A stretch of 18,790 bases of DNA from an uncultured Bacteroides sp. (lineage in GTDB: Bacteria; Bacteroidota; Bacteroidia; Bacteroidales; Bacteroidaceae): assembly GCA_900551645.1 (NCBI GenBank), contig URWP01000030.1:1-18790 (forward strand). The letters run 5' to 3'. Shown here in pieces: positions 9,050 to 18,337 of the stretch. The notes under the pieces are model-generated. The model was not told where the DNA came from and did no database searches. It saw nothing but the letters and a program-made list of their open reading frames with translations. The position numbers and the translations under genes are program-made. Position 1 is the stretch's first letter, and the number at the start of each line of letters is the position of its first letter.

Positions 9050-10852
9050 ATGGAATTAAATGATACAAACCGCCCATTAACTGAAACTCCGGTGGAAAAT
9101 ACACCTTCCGTTTCGGTTTCCCCTATCGAAGAAACTGAAAATGTAGCACTTCCTTCTAAACTGACTAAAGAGGAAGTAATACAACGTCTGAAAGAAATAG
9201 ATGAAGACGCCTGCAATGCAGATAAACAGGAAATCGATGCCTTAAAACAGAATTTCTATAAACTACATAAAGCTGAACAGGAAATCGCCCGCAAGAAGTT
9301 CGTTGAAGAAGGAGGAAAAGCAGAAGATTTTATTCCGGCTTCAGACCCATTAGAAGCTGAATTCAAACAAGTCATGGGATCTATCAAAGAAAAACGGAAT
9401 GCCCTGACAGCTGCCCAAGAGCAGGAAAAAGAAGAAAATCTAGCTAAGAAACTGGCCATTCTTGATAAAATGAAAGAATTTACCGAAACACCAGAAGATA
9501 CCGGTAAACGTTACAATGAATTCAAACAGTTGCAACAAGAATGGAACGATATCAAACAGATACCTGCAGCTAAGGTCAATGAATTATGGAAAAGCTATCA
9601 GCTTTATACCGAAAAATTCTATGACATGCTGAAATTAAACAATGAATTTCGCGAATATGATTTCAAAAAGAATCTGGAAGCCAAACTGCATTTGTGCGAG
9701 GCTGCCGAAAAACTGGCAACTGAACCCGATGTGGTATCGGCATTTCATCAACTCCAGAAACTGCACCAGGAATTCCGCAGTATAGGACCAGTAGCAAAAG
9801 AATTACGTGAAAGCATCTGGACACGCTTCAAAGCCGCATCGACCACAGTCAACCGACGCCACCAACAACATTTTGAGGAATTGAAAGAAAAGGAGCAGAA
9901 TAATCTGGACCAAAAGACAGTTATCTGCGAAATCGTAGAATCAATGGAATACGATACATTCAAAACCTTTGCCGACTGGGAAGATAAGACTCAGGAAATT
10001 CTGGCTCTGCAAGCTAAATGGAAAACCATAGGCTATGCTCCTCAAAAGATGAACGTAAAGATTTTCGAACGTTTCCGTGCCGCCTGTGATGAATTTTTCC
10101 GTCGCAAAGCCGCTTTCTTCAAATCCATCAAAGAAAGTATGGCCGAAAATCTGGAAAAGAAAAAAGCACTGTGTGAAAAAGCCGAATCGCTGAAAGACAG
10201 CACAGACTGGAAAGAAACAGCCGATATCCTGACCAAATTACAGAAAGAATGGAAAACTATCGGTCCAGTAGCCAAAAAACATTCGGATGCCGTATGGAAA
10301 CGTTTCATCGGTGCCTGTGACTATTTCTTTGAACAGAAAAACAAAGCCACTTCTTCACAACGAAGCATCGAATCTGAAAATCAAGCAAAAAAAGAAGCTG
10401 TCATCAACCAGCTCAAGGCTTTGGATGAAACTGGAACAACTGACGAAGCAACAGCCGACAAGACTCGCGCCCTCATGAAAGAATGGAACAGCATAGGTTT
10501 CGTACCTTTCAAGGAAAAAGACCGGTTATATAAGGAATACCATACCGTAATAGACCGTCTGTTCGACAAATTGCATCTCTCTGCTACAGAAAAGAAACTG
10601 AACAGTTTCAAATCTGGTCTGAACAAGGAAGGCAATCTGTATAGAGACCGTGAAAAATTGGTCCGCACTTACGAAGGACTGAAGAACGACATCCAAACCT
10701 ATGAAAACAACTTGGGTTTCCTCAATTCTTCATCTAAGAAAGGAAATTCTCTGGTATCTGAAATCAACCGGAAAATAGAACGACTGAAAGCAGATATGGA
10801 ACTGGTTCAGAAAAAAATAGCCGCTATCGATGAAGCTTTGAGTAAAGAATAA
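9050..10852 (+). CDS. DUF349 repeat protein, five repeats
   Basis: A 600-residue, highly charged, cytosolic protein of mostly helical character, with no signal peptide or membrane segment. After an acidic, low-complexity N-terminus (1-40) it carries five copies of a DUF349-type unit. The conserved cores start at about residues 160 (LQQEWNDIKQIP), 238 (LHQEFRSIGPVA), 320 (LQAKWKTIGYAP), 397 (LQKEWKTIGPVA) and 475 (LMKEWNSIGFVP). Each core is followed by an aromatic/basic helix such as IWTRFKAA or FERFRAACDEFF. The period is 77-82 residues. The C-terminal 90 residues are predicted coiled coil (NRKIERLKADMELVQKKI). The family is widespread in Bacteroidota and some actinobacteria; no biochemical role is established to my knowledge. 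It stands alone, with its own promoter region and terminator. Confidence 0.9.
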   Translation: MELNDTNRPLTETPVENTPSVSVSPIEETENVALPSKLTKEEVIQRLKEIDEDACNADKQEIDALKQNFYKLHKAEQEIARKKFVEEGGKAEDFIPASDPLEAEFKQVMGSIKEKRNALTAAQEQEKEENLAKKLAILDKMKEFTETPEDTGKRYNEFKQLQQEWNDIKQIPAAKVNELWKSYQLYTEKFYDMLKLNNEFREYDFKKNLEAKLHLCEAAEKLATEPDVVSAFHQLQKLHQEFRSIGPVAKELRESIWTRFKAASTTVNRRHQQHFEELKEKEQNNLDQKTVICEIVESMEYDTFKTFADWEDKTQEILALQAKWKTIGYAPQKMNVKIFERFRAACDEFFRRKAAFFKSIKESMAENLEKKKALCEKAESLKDSTDWKETADILTKLQKEWKTIGPVAKKHSDAVWKRFIGACDYFFEQKNKATSSQRSIESENQAKKEAVINQLKALDETGTTDEATADKTRALMKEWNSIGFVPFKEKDRLYKEYHTVIDRLFDKLHLSATEKKLNSFKSGLNKEGNLYRDREKLVRTYEGLKNDIQTYENNLGFLNSSSKKGNSLVSEINRKIERLKADMELVQKKIAAIDEALSKE

Positions 10853-10874
10853 CAGAACATTATTCTTATAACAT

Positions 10875-10922
10875 AAAAGCCTGTACTAAAAGAGATTTAC
10901 TCCTTAGCACAGGCTTTTTTTC
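10875..10922 (+). terminator. Intrinsic terminator after the DUF349 gene
   Basis: AAAAGCCTGT (10875-10884) pairs perfectly with ACAGGCTTTT (10909-10918). An inner CTAA/TTAG pairing extends the hairpin, and a run of seven T (10915-10921) overlaps the end of the stem. It starts 22 bases after the stop codon. Confidence 0.9.
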
Positions 10923-10967
10923 ATCCCTTAAAAACCTTTTTCTACCCTATAAGAAAATTTTCTCACA

Positions 10968-11013
10968 AAAGAGGAAATCTGCCTAAAATAGTAAGCATTC
11001 AGATTTCCTCTTT
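10968..11013 (-). terminator. Intrinsic terminator at the end of the esterase/GH3 operon
   Basis: AAAGAGGAAATCTG (10968-10981) and CAGATTTCCTCTTT (11000-11013) form a perfect 14-bp stem with an 18-nt loop. Read on the minus strand it lies 33 bases after the stop of the last GH3 gene and leaves through a T-rich stretch (CTCTTTTG). It also faces the DUF349 terminator, so the two insulate convergent transcription units. Confidence 0.75.
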
Positions 11014-11046
11014 ACGTTTATCAGTCAAGTTTTATTCAGATAATAA

Positions 11047-13534
11047 TCATCTATTGGGAGTATCCCATTTCTTTGTCTGCGCACAAGCGACTTCAACTAC
11101 CTGATTACCTACCTGCATACGAAAATCTCCTGCTTCCAGAATCCATCTACCGTCATAACCAACGAAAGCCAAATCAGAACCTTTTACCTTCAAAGTAACA
11201 GTTTTAGTTTCGCCCGGCTGTAATTCTACCTTATCGAATGCACGCAGACGACGGTTATCCGGAGTAAGTGAAGCTACCAGATCACTACTGAAAAGCAATA
11301 CACTTTCCTTACCGGCCAGGTTACCAGTATTCTTTACATCAACTGTAAAAGTAAGTACATCATCAGCAGTGAAGCTGGTCTTATCGACCTTCAGATTACT
11401 GTAAGCAAAAGTGGTATAACTCAAACCGTAACCGAATGCCCACTGAACATTTACCACGGCATCGTAATTATAAGCACCTTCCATCTGTTTACCGATATGT
11501 TCACATGGCTTATAATCATAAGTAATCAACGAATTGATTTCCTTCGGATAAGTATAAGGCATCTTGCCACTAAAATTAGCATCACCGGCTACCAGATTAG
11601 CCAAAGCATCGCCACCGTAATTACCCGGCAACATGACATTGACAACCGCCTTACTCAACGGTTCAATATCGGCTATGATGCGAGGACGTCCCTCATTAAG
11701 AACCAGAATGACAGGCTTGCCGGTTTTAGCCAATGCCTTTACCAGGTTACGCTGGTTCTCAGAAAGTGTCAAGTCGGTCAAGTTACCCGGAGTTTCACAG
11801 TAAGAATTTTCACCGATACAAGCCACTATATAGTCTACCTGAGCAGCTGCCGCAATAGCTTTCTCTATTTCCGGAGCATTTTCTTCCCACCAGTTTCCTT
11901 TTTCATTGTAAGTCACTCCAGCTTCATAGACAATATTTTCAGCACCGAACTTATTGGTAAAGGCTTCCAGAATTGTATTATACGGTTCCGAACAGTCCTC
12001 AGCATTACTACCCTGCCAGGTATATGACCAACCACCGTTCAGGCTTCGCATTGAATTAGCATTCGGACCGGTTACCAAAATTTTCTTTCCTTTTTCCAAC
12101 GGAAGAATACCATCGGTATTCTTCAACAACACAAGCGACTCTTCGGCAGCCTTCAAGGCATCTGCGGCATGTTCAGCACTGCCGAATAATGGAAAATCCT
12201 TCAAATCATAATAGGGCTTCTCGAACAAGTTCAACCGGTATTTTAAGCGCAAGACACGACGTACAGCATCGTCAATACGGCTCATCGGTACTTCTCCTTC
12301 TTCTACCAGCTCTTTCAGCAACGTACAGAATTTCCAATCGTAAGGATCCATAGACATATCGATACCTGCATTAATAGCAAGTTTGATGGCTTCTTTTTTG
12401 TCTTTTGCAATGTGGTCACGACTATAAAGATTGTTGATATCAGCCCAATCGGTCACAATCATACCATCCCAATTCAAATCTTCCTTCAGCCATTCGGTAA
12501 GCAACTCATAATTGGCATGAAAGGGCAAACCATTATTCATGGCAGAATTCACCATAACAGACAAGGCCCCGTTCTTTACCATTTCCAGATAAGGCGCGAA
12601 ATGCTTCTCACGCATATCCTGTTCAGTAATAGAAGAAGGAGTACGGTCTTTTCCAGAAACAGGGACACCATAACCCATGTAATGCTTCATACAGGCAGCT
12701 ACTGAATTATCACCGATATGGTTCGGGTCATTTCCCTGAAAACCGAGAACAGCTTCACGTCCCATTTCTGCATTCAGGTAACAGTCTTCCCCATAATTTT
12801 CCCACATACGTGGCCAGCGCGGGTCACGACCAAGGTCTGTAACCGGTGCATAAGTCCAAGGAATACCTCCCGCCTTTGTTTCATAAGCAGAGATTTCCGC
12901 GCCTCTGCGTGTCAGCTCACGATTGAAAGTAGCTCCCATATTAACTCCTTGCGGAAAGAAAGTTCCCCCCCAACGTATAGGTTGTCCCATGAATCTGGTC
13001 GACTCCATAGATACAAGGAATGCCAATCTCTTCCATAGACTTTTCCTGGATACGTTTGATAATTTCCTGCCATTTCTGCACCGTCTGTGCCTTACCGTTA
13101 GGAACATTCAGGATAGAACCTACTTTGTATTTACCGATAACAGAATCCAACATAGCTTCACTGAGTTGGAAACCTTTCTGACTTTCAATTCCCTGAATAC
13201 GCATGTAGATTTTCATCATCACGTCCTTATCCGGGATTCCACCTGAAAGATCGAACTCTTTTTCTATGCTATATTTCTTGAGAATCTTCTGCAAATCGGC
13301 TACCTTCAGATTCTCCATGTTCAGTCCCTCAAACGGATTGGTACGCTGTTGCAATACATCGATAGTCAGCTCACACATCTGTCCGATTTTCTCTTCGAGC
13401 GTCATCTTCTGCAACCATGCTTCCACCTGCTGTTCTATCTTTTCATCCCGCGGAATAGCAGGTGCTACTTGTTGAGCAGTAGCCGTAAACATACTTGTCG
13501 CCAAAACCAGCGATAAAAAAACTTTCTTATTCAT
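11047..13534 (-). pseudogene. GH3 beta-glycosidase (beta-glucan exohydrolase-like), interrupted by a one-base insertion in a G7 run
   Basis: Two overlapping minus-strand frames together make one complete GH3 enzyme. The first (ATG at 13534, stop at 12941) encodes the signal peptide, MNKKVFLSL...TATAQQ, and the start of the barrel up to TLGGNFL. The second encodes everything from GGTFFPQGVNMG onward. The switch lies at seven G on the minus strand (12971-12965); six would restore one frame of 828 residues. In the restored protein the GH3 barrel has RDPRWPRMWENYGED, the nucleophile is Asp362 (IVTDW), and a candidate acid/base is Glu580 (SYCETPGN), arranged as in plant exoglucanases. A GH3 C-terminal sandwich and a fibronectin-III-like domain (FGYGLSYTTF onward) follow. 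It is the last gene of the four-gene enzyme operon. The longer start at 13588 is rejected because it runs through the hairpin at 13568-13611. The cause may be a real mutation, slippage at the G run, or a sequencing error. Confidence 0.88.
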
Positions 13535-13567
13535 AACATTCTGTTGATAGATATATAAAAGATTATA

Positions 13568-13611
13568 GAAAGGCCCGATAAAATCCAATCGGATTATTCA
13601 CCGGGCCTTTC
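13568..13611 (-). terminator. Hairpin between the two GH3 genes (terminator or attenuator)
   Basis: GAAAGGCCCG (13568-13577) pairs with CGGGCCTTTC (13602-13611), and an inner AATCC/GGATT pair (13582-13586 and 13591-13595) stacks within the loop. Read on the minus strand it starts 20 bases after the upstream GH3 stop and ends 34 bases before the next GH3 start. The stem is strong but the following tract, TATAATCTTTT, is only moderately T-rich. It may therefore end most transcripts or only reduce expression of the last gene. Confidence 0.65.
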
Positions 13612-13630
13612 TCATTTACTACGAACCCGA

Positions 13631-15958
13631 TTATCTCTTCAATTCCTGAACAGGTTCTTTAGGTTTCAAAATATCATTGACTTTCTGTGAAGAAGCTGTG
13701 ACATCAGCTTGAAGTGTAGCCTTGATATCGCGTGAAGAAGCACCGATAAGGAAGTTATATGTTCCGGCATCCACAACCCATGATGAAGAAGCCTCATCAA
13801 ACCAAGCCAAATCAGCAGCATTTACCTTCAAAGTTACAGTTACTTTTTCATTCGGTTTCAGTTCGGCTGTTTTAGCGAAAGCTTTCAATTCTTTTTCCGG
13901 TTTGTTACATTTGGCAGCATCCGGAGCCGAAACATACAGCTGTACCACTTCCTTACCTGCAACCTTACCTGTATTCTGTACATCTACCGTAACAGTATAA
14001 ACACCGTTATCAAACTTCACTGCAGGATTGCTGTAACTGAAAGAAGTATACGACAAACCGTAACCGAAAGGATAAGATACTTCTTTATTAAAACTGTCGA
14101 AATAACGGTAACCTACATAAATTCCTTCTTCATAATTGGTATAGTCTACATTTTTGACATTTCCTTTCTGCTGTTCCTTATTTGTAATATCAATGTTGGC
14201 TTTCAAGTCAATCGGGAAATTGGCAGAAGAAGCAGCGTCTTCGAATTTAACCGGGAAAGTCATTGTCAAGCGACCGGAAGGAGAAGCCTTACCGCTCAGT
14301 ACATCGGCTACACTATTACCACCTTCCTGTCCCGCCTGCCAAGCACAAAGAATGGCATCCGGCAAAGATTTCCAAGAAGCAGTTTCTATTACACCGCCGA
14401 TATTAAGTACTACTACCACCTTCTTACCGACTGCATGAAATGCGTTGCATACAGACTTCAGCAAATCCATTTCTTCTTTGTTCAGATTGAAATCTGCACG
14501 TTGACGATCAAGGAATTCACCTGATGTACGACCGATTGTCACCAATGCAACGTCTGCCTTGGTAGCCAACTGATTTACTTGTGAAGCATCAAGTTTCATT
14601 TCAGTCGGACGAGACAATGGCATAAACCATTCTTTCTTGGCTTCCTGCAAACGCTTGTTCTCTGCAGCGACATACTGTTCATACGTATTCTTCAGATTTT
14701 CATCAACAGCATAACCGGCATTCTTCAAACCGTCAAGCAATGAAACCGTATAAGCACGGTTCACGTTACCAGAACCTGTTCCACCGGCGATAAAATCATA
14801 AGAAGTACAACCGAACAGAGCGACATTCTTGACTGAAGAAGCCAAAGGCAAAGTTTCCTTATCATTTTTCAACAATACCATACCTTCTGTAGCTGATTGG
14901 CGGTTTACAGCCGCATGAGCCTTCAAATCCGGTTTATTGGAATACTGATAACCTTTGAAACGCGGTGTCTGAACTATCATTTCCAGAATACGTTTTACAT
15001 TCCGGTCGAGTACAGCCATATCCAGTTTACCGCTGTTTATTCCCTCAATGATGGCTTCATATTGTTTATCAGTACCCGGCTGCAACATATCGTTGCCGGC
15101 CTTCATCTGCGCAATGGCATCTTTTCCTCCGAACCAGTCGGTCATTACCATACCTTTGAATCCCCATTCATCGCGAAGTAAAGTAGTCTGCAATTCTACA
15201 CTTTCAGAAGTATAAGTACCATTCAGGTAATTATAAGAAGACATTACTGTCCAAGGAGCAGATTCTTTTACCGCAATCTCGAAGCCTTTCAAGTAAATCT
15301 CACGCAAGGCACGCGGAGATACACGGGCATCATTTCCGGTACGGTTTGTTTCCTGGTTATTGGCTGCATAATGCTTGATAGATGTACCTACCCCATTACT
15401 CTGTACACCCCGTACATATGCAGCGGCTATCTTAACAGAGACGACAGGATCTTCAGAGTAATACTCAAAGTTACGTCCGCAAAGTGGATTACGGTGAATA
15501 TTCAAAGCCGGAGCCAACAAGACATCGGCACCATATTCCAACACTTCGTTACCGATAGCTTGACCAACCTGCTCTACCAGCTCCTGATTCCAAGTAGAAG
15601 CCAACAGCGTACCGATTGGGAAATGTGTACAATAATAAGTGGCAGAATCCCCTTCACGAATCGGATCAATACGCAACCCGGCAGGACCATCAGCCAGAAC
15701 AACAGCAGGAATCCCCAAACGTTCAATCGGATAAGAGGTTCCTGCAGCACCAGGTACCAACGTTTTCGTAGTACCTATCACAGCACTGTCTCCCGAAAAA
15801 CCTTTCATACCTGTACCCACTACCAAATGAGCCTTTTCTTCCAAAGTCATGGCTCCAATCACCTCATCGATAGAATTCTTCCCCAATTGCGGCGTTCCCG
15901 AACCGCAAGCACATAATGTCGCAGCAACTACTGCCATTGAAAAAAGTTGTTTTTTCAT
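13631..15958 (-). CDS. GH3 beta-glucosidase/beta-xylosidase family lipoprotein
   Basis: A 775-residue exo-acting glycosidase, probably anchored by lipid. The N-terminus, MKKQLFSMAVVAATLCACGS, fits a lipoprotein signal with Cys18 as the modified residue. The barrel carries the paired Lys-His (SIKHYAANNQETNR) and the nucleophile Asp274 (MVMTDWFGG). The C-terminal sandwich has TSGEFLDRQ, with Glu481 as candidate acid/base. A fibronectin-III-like domain begins near YPFGYGLSYTSF and includes a GKVAGKEVVQLYVS strand. There is no PA14 insertion. The arrangement is that of two-domain-plus-Fn3 beta-glucosidases. The terminal sugar (glucose, xylose or arabinose) cannot be read from the sequence. It sits 31 bases after the upstream esterase gene, so both are in one operon. 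Family call is very secure; substrate is open. Confidence 0.94.
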   Translation of the reverse strand: MKKQLFSMAVVAATLCACGSGTPQLGKNSIDEVIGAMTLEEKAHLVVGTGMKGFSGDSAVIGTTKTLVPGAAGTSYPIERLGIPAVVLADGPAGLRIDPIREGDSATYYCTHFPIGTLLASTWNQELVEQVGQAIGNEVLEYGADVLLAPALNIHRNPLCGRNFEYYSEDPVVSVKIAAAYVRGVQSNGVGTSIKHYAANNQETNRTGNDARVSPRALREIYLKGFEIAVKESAPWTVMSSYNYLNGTYTSESVELQTTLLRDEWGFKGMVMTDWFGGKDAIAQMKAGNDMLQPGTDKQYEAIIEGINSGKLDMAVLDRNVKRILEMIVQTPRFKGYQYSNKPDLKAHAAVNRQSATEGMVLLKNDKETLPLASSVKNVALFGCTSYDFIAGGTGSGNVNRAYTVSLLDGLKNAGYAVDENLKNTYEQYVAAENKRLQEAKKEWFMPLSRPTEMKLDASQVNQLATKADVALVTIGRTSGEFLDRQRADFNLNKEEMDLLKSVCNAFHAVGKKVVVVLNIGGVIETASWKSLPDAILCAWQAGQEGGNSVADVLSGKASPSGRLTMTFPVKFEDAASSANFPIDLKANIDITNKEQQKGNVKNVDYTNYEEGIYVGYRYFDSFNKEVSYPFGYGLSYTSFSYSNPAVKFDNGVYTVTVDVQNTGKVAGKEVVQLYVSAPDAAKCNKPEKELKAFAKTAELKPNEKVTVTLKVNAADLAWFDEASSSWVVDAGTYNFLIGASSRDIKATLQADVTASSQKVNDILKPKEPVQELKR

Positions 15959-15989
15959 ATTATTAAATTTACAAAATATTGATTTCTAA

Positions 15990-17198
15990 TTATTTAAACA
16001 ATTTCGGAGCAAATTCTGTCAGATAGATACGCCAGTTACGCCAGATATGTCCGCCGTCACTTTCATAATATTCATACTTATATCCGTTCTCATCCAACAT
16101 CTTACGATAGTCAGTCACACTTTTGAATACGAAATCCGTATTACCACAGGCAATATAATATAACAAAGGTTTTTTAGAGAACTGAACCTTCAGTCTTGCA
16201 TCAAAATCAGTATATACCGGACTGGTTGATTCCTCATTTTTCGAAGTAACACCTGAAAACAGCCCTACATATCCGAACATATCCGGATAATAACGCGAAA
16301 TGTTAGCAGAATGAAAACTACCCATCGAAAGTCCGGCAATCGCACGGTTGGCACGTCCCTTCTTCGTACGGAAATTCTTTTCCACAAATTTCACGACATC
16401 GGGAAAAGCCAGTTCAAACCCGCCTTCAACAGCATTCTTGGCCTCTTCTGGACGCATAGAAGGCACTGTATACCCCTTTGAAGATTCACCTGGAGCAGCC
16501 TCCTGCCAGGCATTTCCGTTAGTCATCACCACAATCATCGGCTCAGCTTTACCTTCTGCAATCAGGTTATCCAGTATCTGCGAAGTACGTCCCAGATTTA
16601 TCCAGGCCTCTTCATCGCCTCCAGCCCCATGAAGCAGATAAAATACCGGATAACGCTTTCCACTCGTCTCATAACCAGCGGGAGTATATACTGTAATCCG
16701 TCTGTCCATTCCTAGCGTAGGACTATCATACCACATACGACTTACAGTTCCATGAGGCACATCGTTTACCTTATACAAATCGGCACGTCCACCACCGATA
16801 ATGAATACATTAGTTACAGTTGCCACATCCCGAATCATATATACATTACTCGGATCCATAATCTTCAATCCGTCCACAATGAAAGAATAACTATAGAGTT
16901 CCGGTTTTAGCGGAGCAGCGGTTGTAAATTCCCAAACACCATCTTTTCCTTCCTTCAGGTCGGCTATACCCGGTGCTTCCCATACTCCCCTAGGCGTATC
17001 TATCGGTCGCGCAGGAAGAAAATCGCCGGTAACCTGTACACTGACCGCTTTAGGTGCCTTCAGACGGAAAGTTACTGTATTATCATCATGAATATCTGGA
17101 GAAACTACCGGAGCTGTTCCCCACAAGGCCTGTTGTGCCCATGTTGCAGCACTCATCAAAAGGACTGCAGCTACCACAAATAATCGTTTCATCTGCAT
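15990..17198 (-). CDS. Secreted CE1-type esterase with N-terminal CBM48-like domain (feruloyl esterase-like)
   Basis: A 402-residue exported esterase. Signal peptide: residues 1-22 (ending TWAQQ). Residues about 28-135 form an Ig-like E-set domain of the CBM48 type (VTFRLKAPKAVSVQVTGDF ... YSYSFIVDG). The alpha/beta-hydrolase domain (PF00756, esterase D family) follows: oxyanion region YLLHGAGGDEEAW at 187-199, nucleophile Ser291 in GLSMGS, Asp355 in CGNTDF, and His384 in DGGHIW. This domain pair is known from feruloyl and acetyl esterases acting on xylan in gut Bacteroidota; the exact ester is inference. An alternative start, Met3 (17192), gives a more typical MKRLF signal. It begins 20 bases after the sister esterase and precedes the GH3 lipoprotein. 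Confidence 0.9.
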   Translation of the reverse strand: MQMKRLFVVAAVLLMSAATWAQQALWGTAPVVSPDIHDDNTVTFRLKAPKAVSVQVTGDFLPARPIDTPRGVWEAPGIADLKEGKDGVWEFTTAAPLKPELYSYSFIVDGLKIMDPSNVYMIRDVATVTNVFIIGGGRADLYKVNDVPHGTVSRMWYDSPTLGMDRRITVYTPAGYETSGKRYPVFYLLHGAGGDEEAWINLGRTSQILDNLIAEGKAEPMIVVMTNGNAWQEAAPGESSKGYTVPSMRPEEAKNAVEGGFELAFPDVVKFVEKNFRTKKGRANRAIAGLSMGSFHSANISRYYPDMFGYVGLFSGVTSKNEESTSPVYTDFDARLKVQFSKKPLLYYIACGNTDFVFKSVTDYRKMLDENGYKYEYYESDGGHIWRNWRIYLTEFAPKLFK

Positions 17199-17218
17199 AC
17201 ATTTATAGTCTTAAATGA

Positions 17219-18097
17219 TTATTTTCCAAAACAACGACTGACAAAAGGTAAACAGGTATAGAGTGCCGAATGCCAATATTCATTGACATGTCCTCCATCG
17301 CGTACCCTGAACTGAAGAGGTATCTGTGCCTGACGCATCGCCTGGAAAAATTCGATATTACGGTCAAGCAAAAAATCATCGTCTCCACAATCCACAAACC
17401 ATTGTACCGAACGAATCTTCTTCTTCGTTGCATCATCGGCATTAAGAACATATTTAATGCAACTATGCTCCTGTACTGATTTCGTTAAGATAGCCATCTT
17501 ATCATCAGGACTCTGAGAAGGCATGGCTCCTACCTCAGGAATATCCATCAACGCACTGATAGCATAAGCTGCACAATACATATCCGGATGACGCTGTGCA
17601 TAACTTGCTGTTCCACCGCCTCCCATTGATAATCCGGCGATAGCACGATGTTGTTTGTCAGCCTTCACACGGTAAGTCTTTTCAATGAATGGAAGGAATT
17701 CCTGATAAAAGAAATCCTCGTAGGCCCATCCAGGCATATTGAAATACCCGTTCCAGTCACCTTTGTAGGGGTTTCCACCGGCATTGGGACTGACAATAAT
17801 CATTTCACATGCCTCACCGGAGGCCATCAACAGGTCGGCAACCTCACCGGCACGCTGGTCAGTGAACCAACTGGTATTTACCCCCATTACACCATGCAAC
17901 AGATAAAGAATCGGATAACTGCGTGTTTTATCGACTTCATAACTTTTCGGCAGGTAAATGGTATATGCCCTTTCTGCCTTCAATATTTCACTATAGATGG
18001 TATCGGTCACCACCTTACTTTGTGGTCCCCAAGGTCCCTGTGCACGAGAGAAAAAGACCATACTGACTGCAAATAAGAAAAACAACACTTTTTTCAT
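17219..18097 (-). CDS. Secreted CE1-type esterase (esterase D family)
   Basis: A 292-residue exported esterase and first gene of the operon. Residues 1-20 form a signal peptide (MKKVLFFLFAVSMVFFSRAQ). The single alpha/beta-hydrolase domain shows the full triad: Ser157 in GLSMGG, Asp241 in CGDDDF and His270 in DGGHVNEYW. The oxyanion loop is YLLHGVMGV at 65-73. Unlike the downstream paralogue it has no CBM48-like domain. The conserved CG..DF and DGGH blocks shared by the two proteins suggest an old tandem duplication. Family members hydrolyse feruloyl or acetyl esters on plant polysaccharides; the substrate here is not determined. The start at 18097 fits the signal peptide well. Confidence 0.92.
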   Translation of the reverse strand: MKKVLFFLFAVSMVFFSRAQGPWGPQSKVVTDTIYSEILKAERAYTIYLPKSYEVDKTRSYPILYLLHGVMGVNTSWFTDQRAGEVADLLMASGEACEMIIVSPNAGGNPYKGDWNGYFNMPGWAYEDFFYQEFLPFIEKTYRVKADKQHRAIAGLSMGGGGTASYAQRHPDMYCAAYAISALMDIPEVGAMPSQSPDDKMAILTKSVQEHSCIKYVLNADDATKKKIRSVQWFVDCGDDDFLLDRNIEFFQAMRQAQIPLQFRVRDGGHVNEYWHSALYTCLPFVSRCFGK

Positions 18098-18139
18098 AGC
18101 ATCTTATTTAATTCTAAAAAATATCTTCTGTTCTGTTAT

Positions 18140-18171
18140 CAGAAATAATACTCCGGACTAAACTTGTACAA
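18140..18171 (-). promoter_or_regulatory. Possible promoter of the esterase/GH3 operon
   Basis: Read on the minus strand, a TTG (18171-18169) is followed after 21 bases by TATTTCTG (18147-18140). The second element has one mismatch to TAnnTTTG. A transcript would start near 18133 with a leader of about 35 bases before the first esterase. The match is imperfect, so this is only a candidate. Confidence 0.35.
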
Positions 18172-18337
18172 TAAATTACCACCCGACACATAATTTTATC
18201 CTCTTTTCCCAAAGGACGCCAGCATTTACCCAATGTACCGACATATGCCCCGACTGAAACCATTTATTTTTCCGCCTACAATATTAATACAATAAAAAAA
18301 CATAAGATATTCTGTTTATACAAAAGGCTGACATGTA

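Noticed and set aside
11497..12027. 176-codon plus-strand frame inside the GH3 gene
   Set aside because: Antisense shadow of conserved GH3 C-terminal sequence.
12941..13588. Longer start (13588) for the frameshifted GH3
   Set aside because: The extra 18 residues are encoded through the inter-gene hairpin, while ATG 13534 begins a textbook signal peptide.
15371..15916. 181-codon plus-strand frame inside the GH3 lipoprotein gene
   Set aside because: Antisense shadow of the conserved GH3 barrel; composition is not protein-like.
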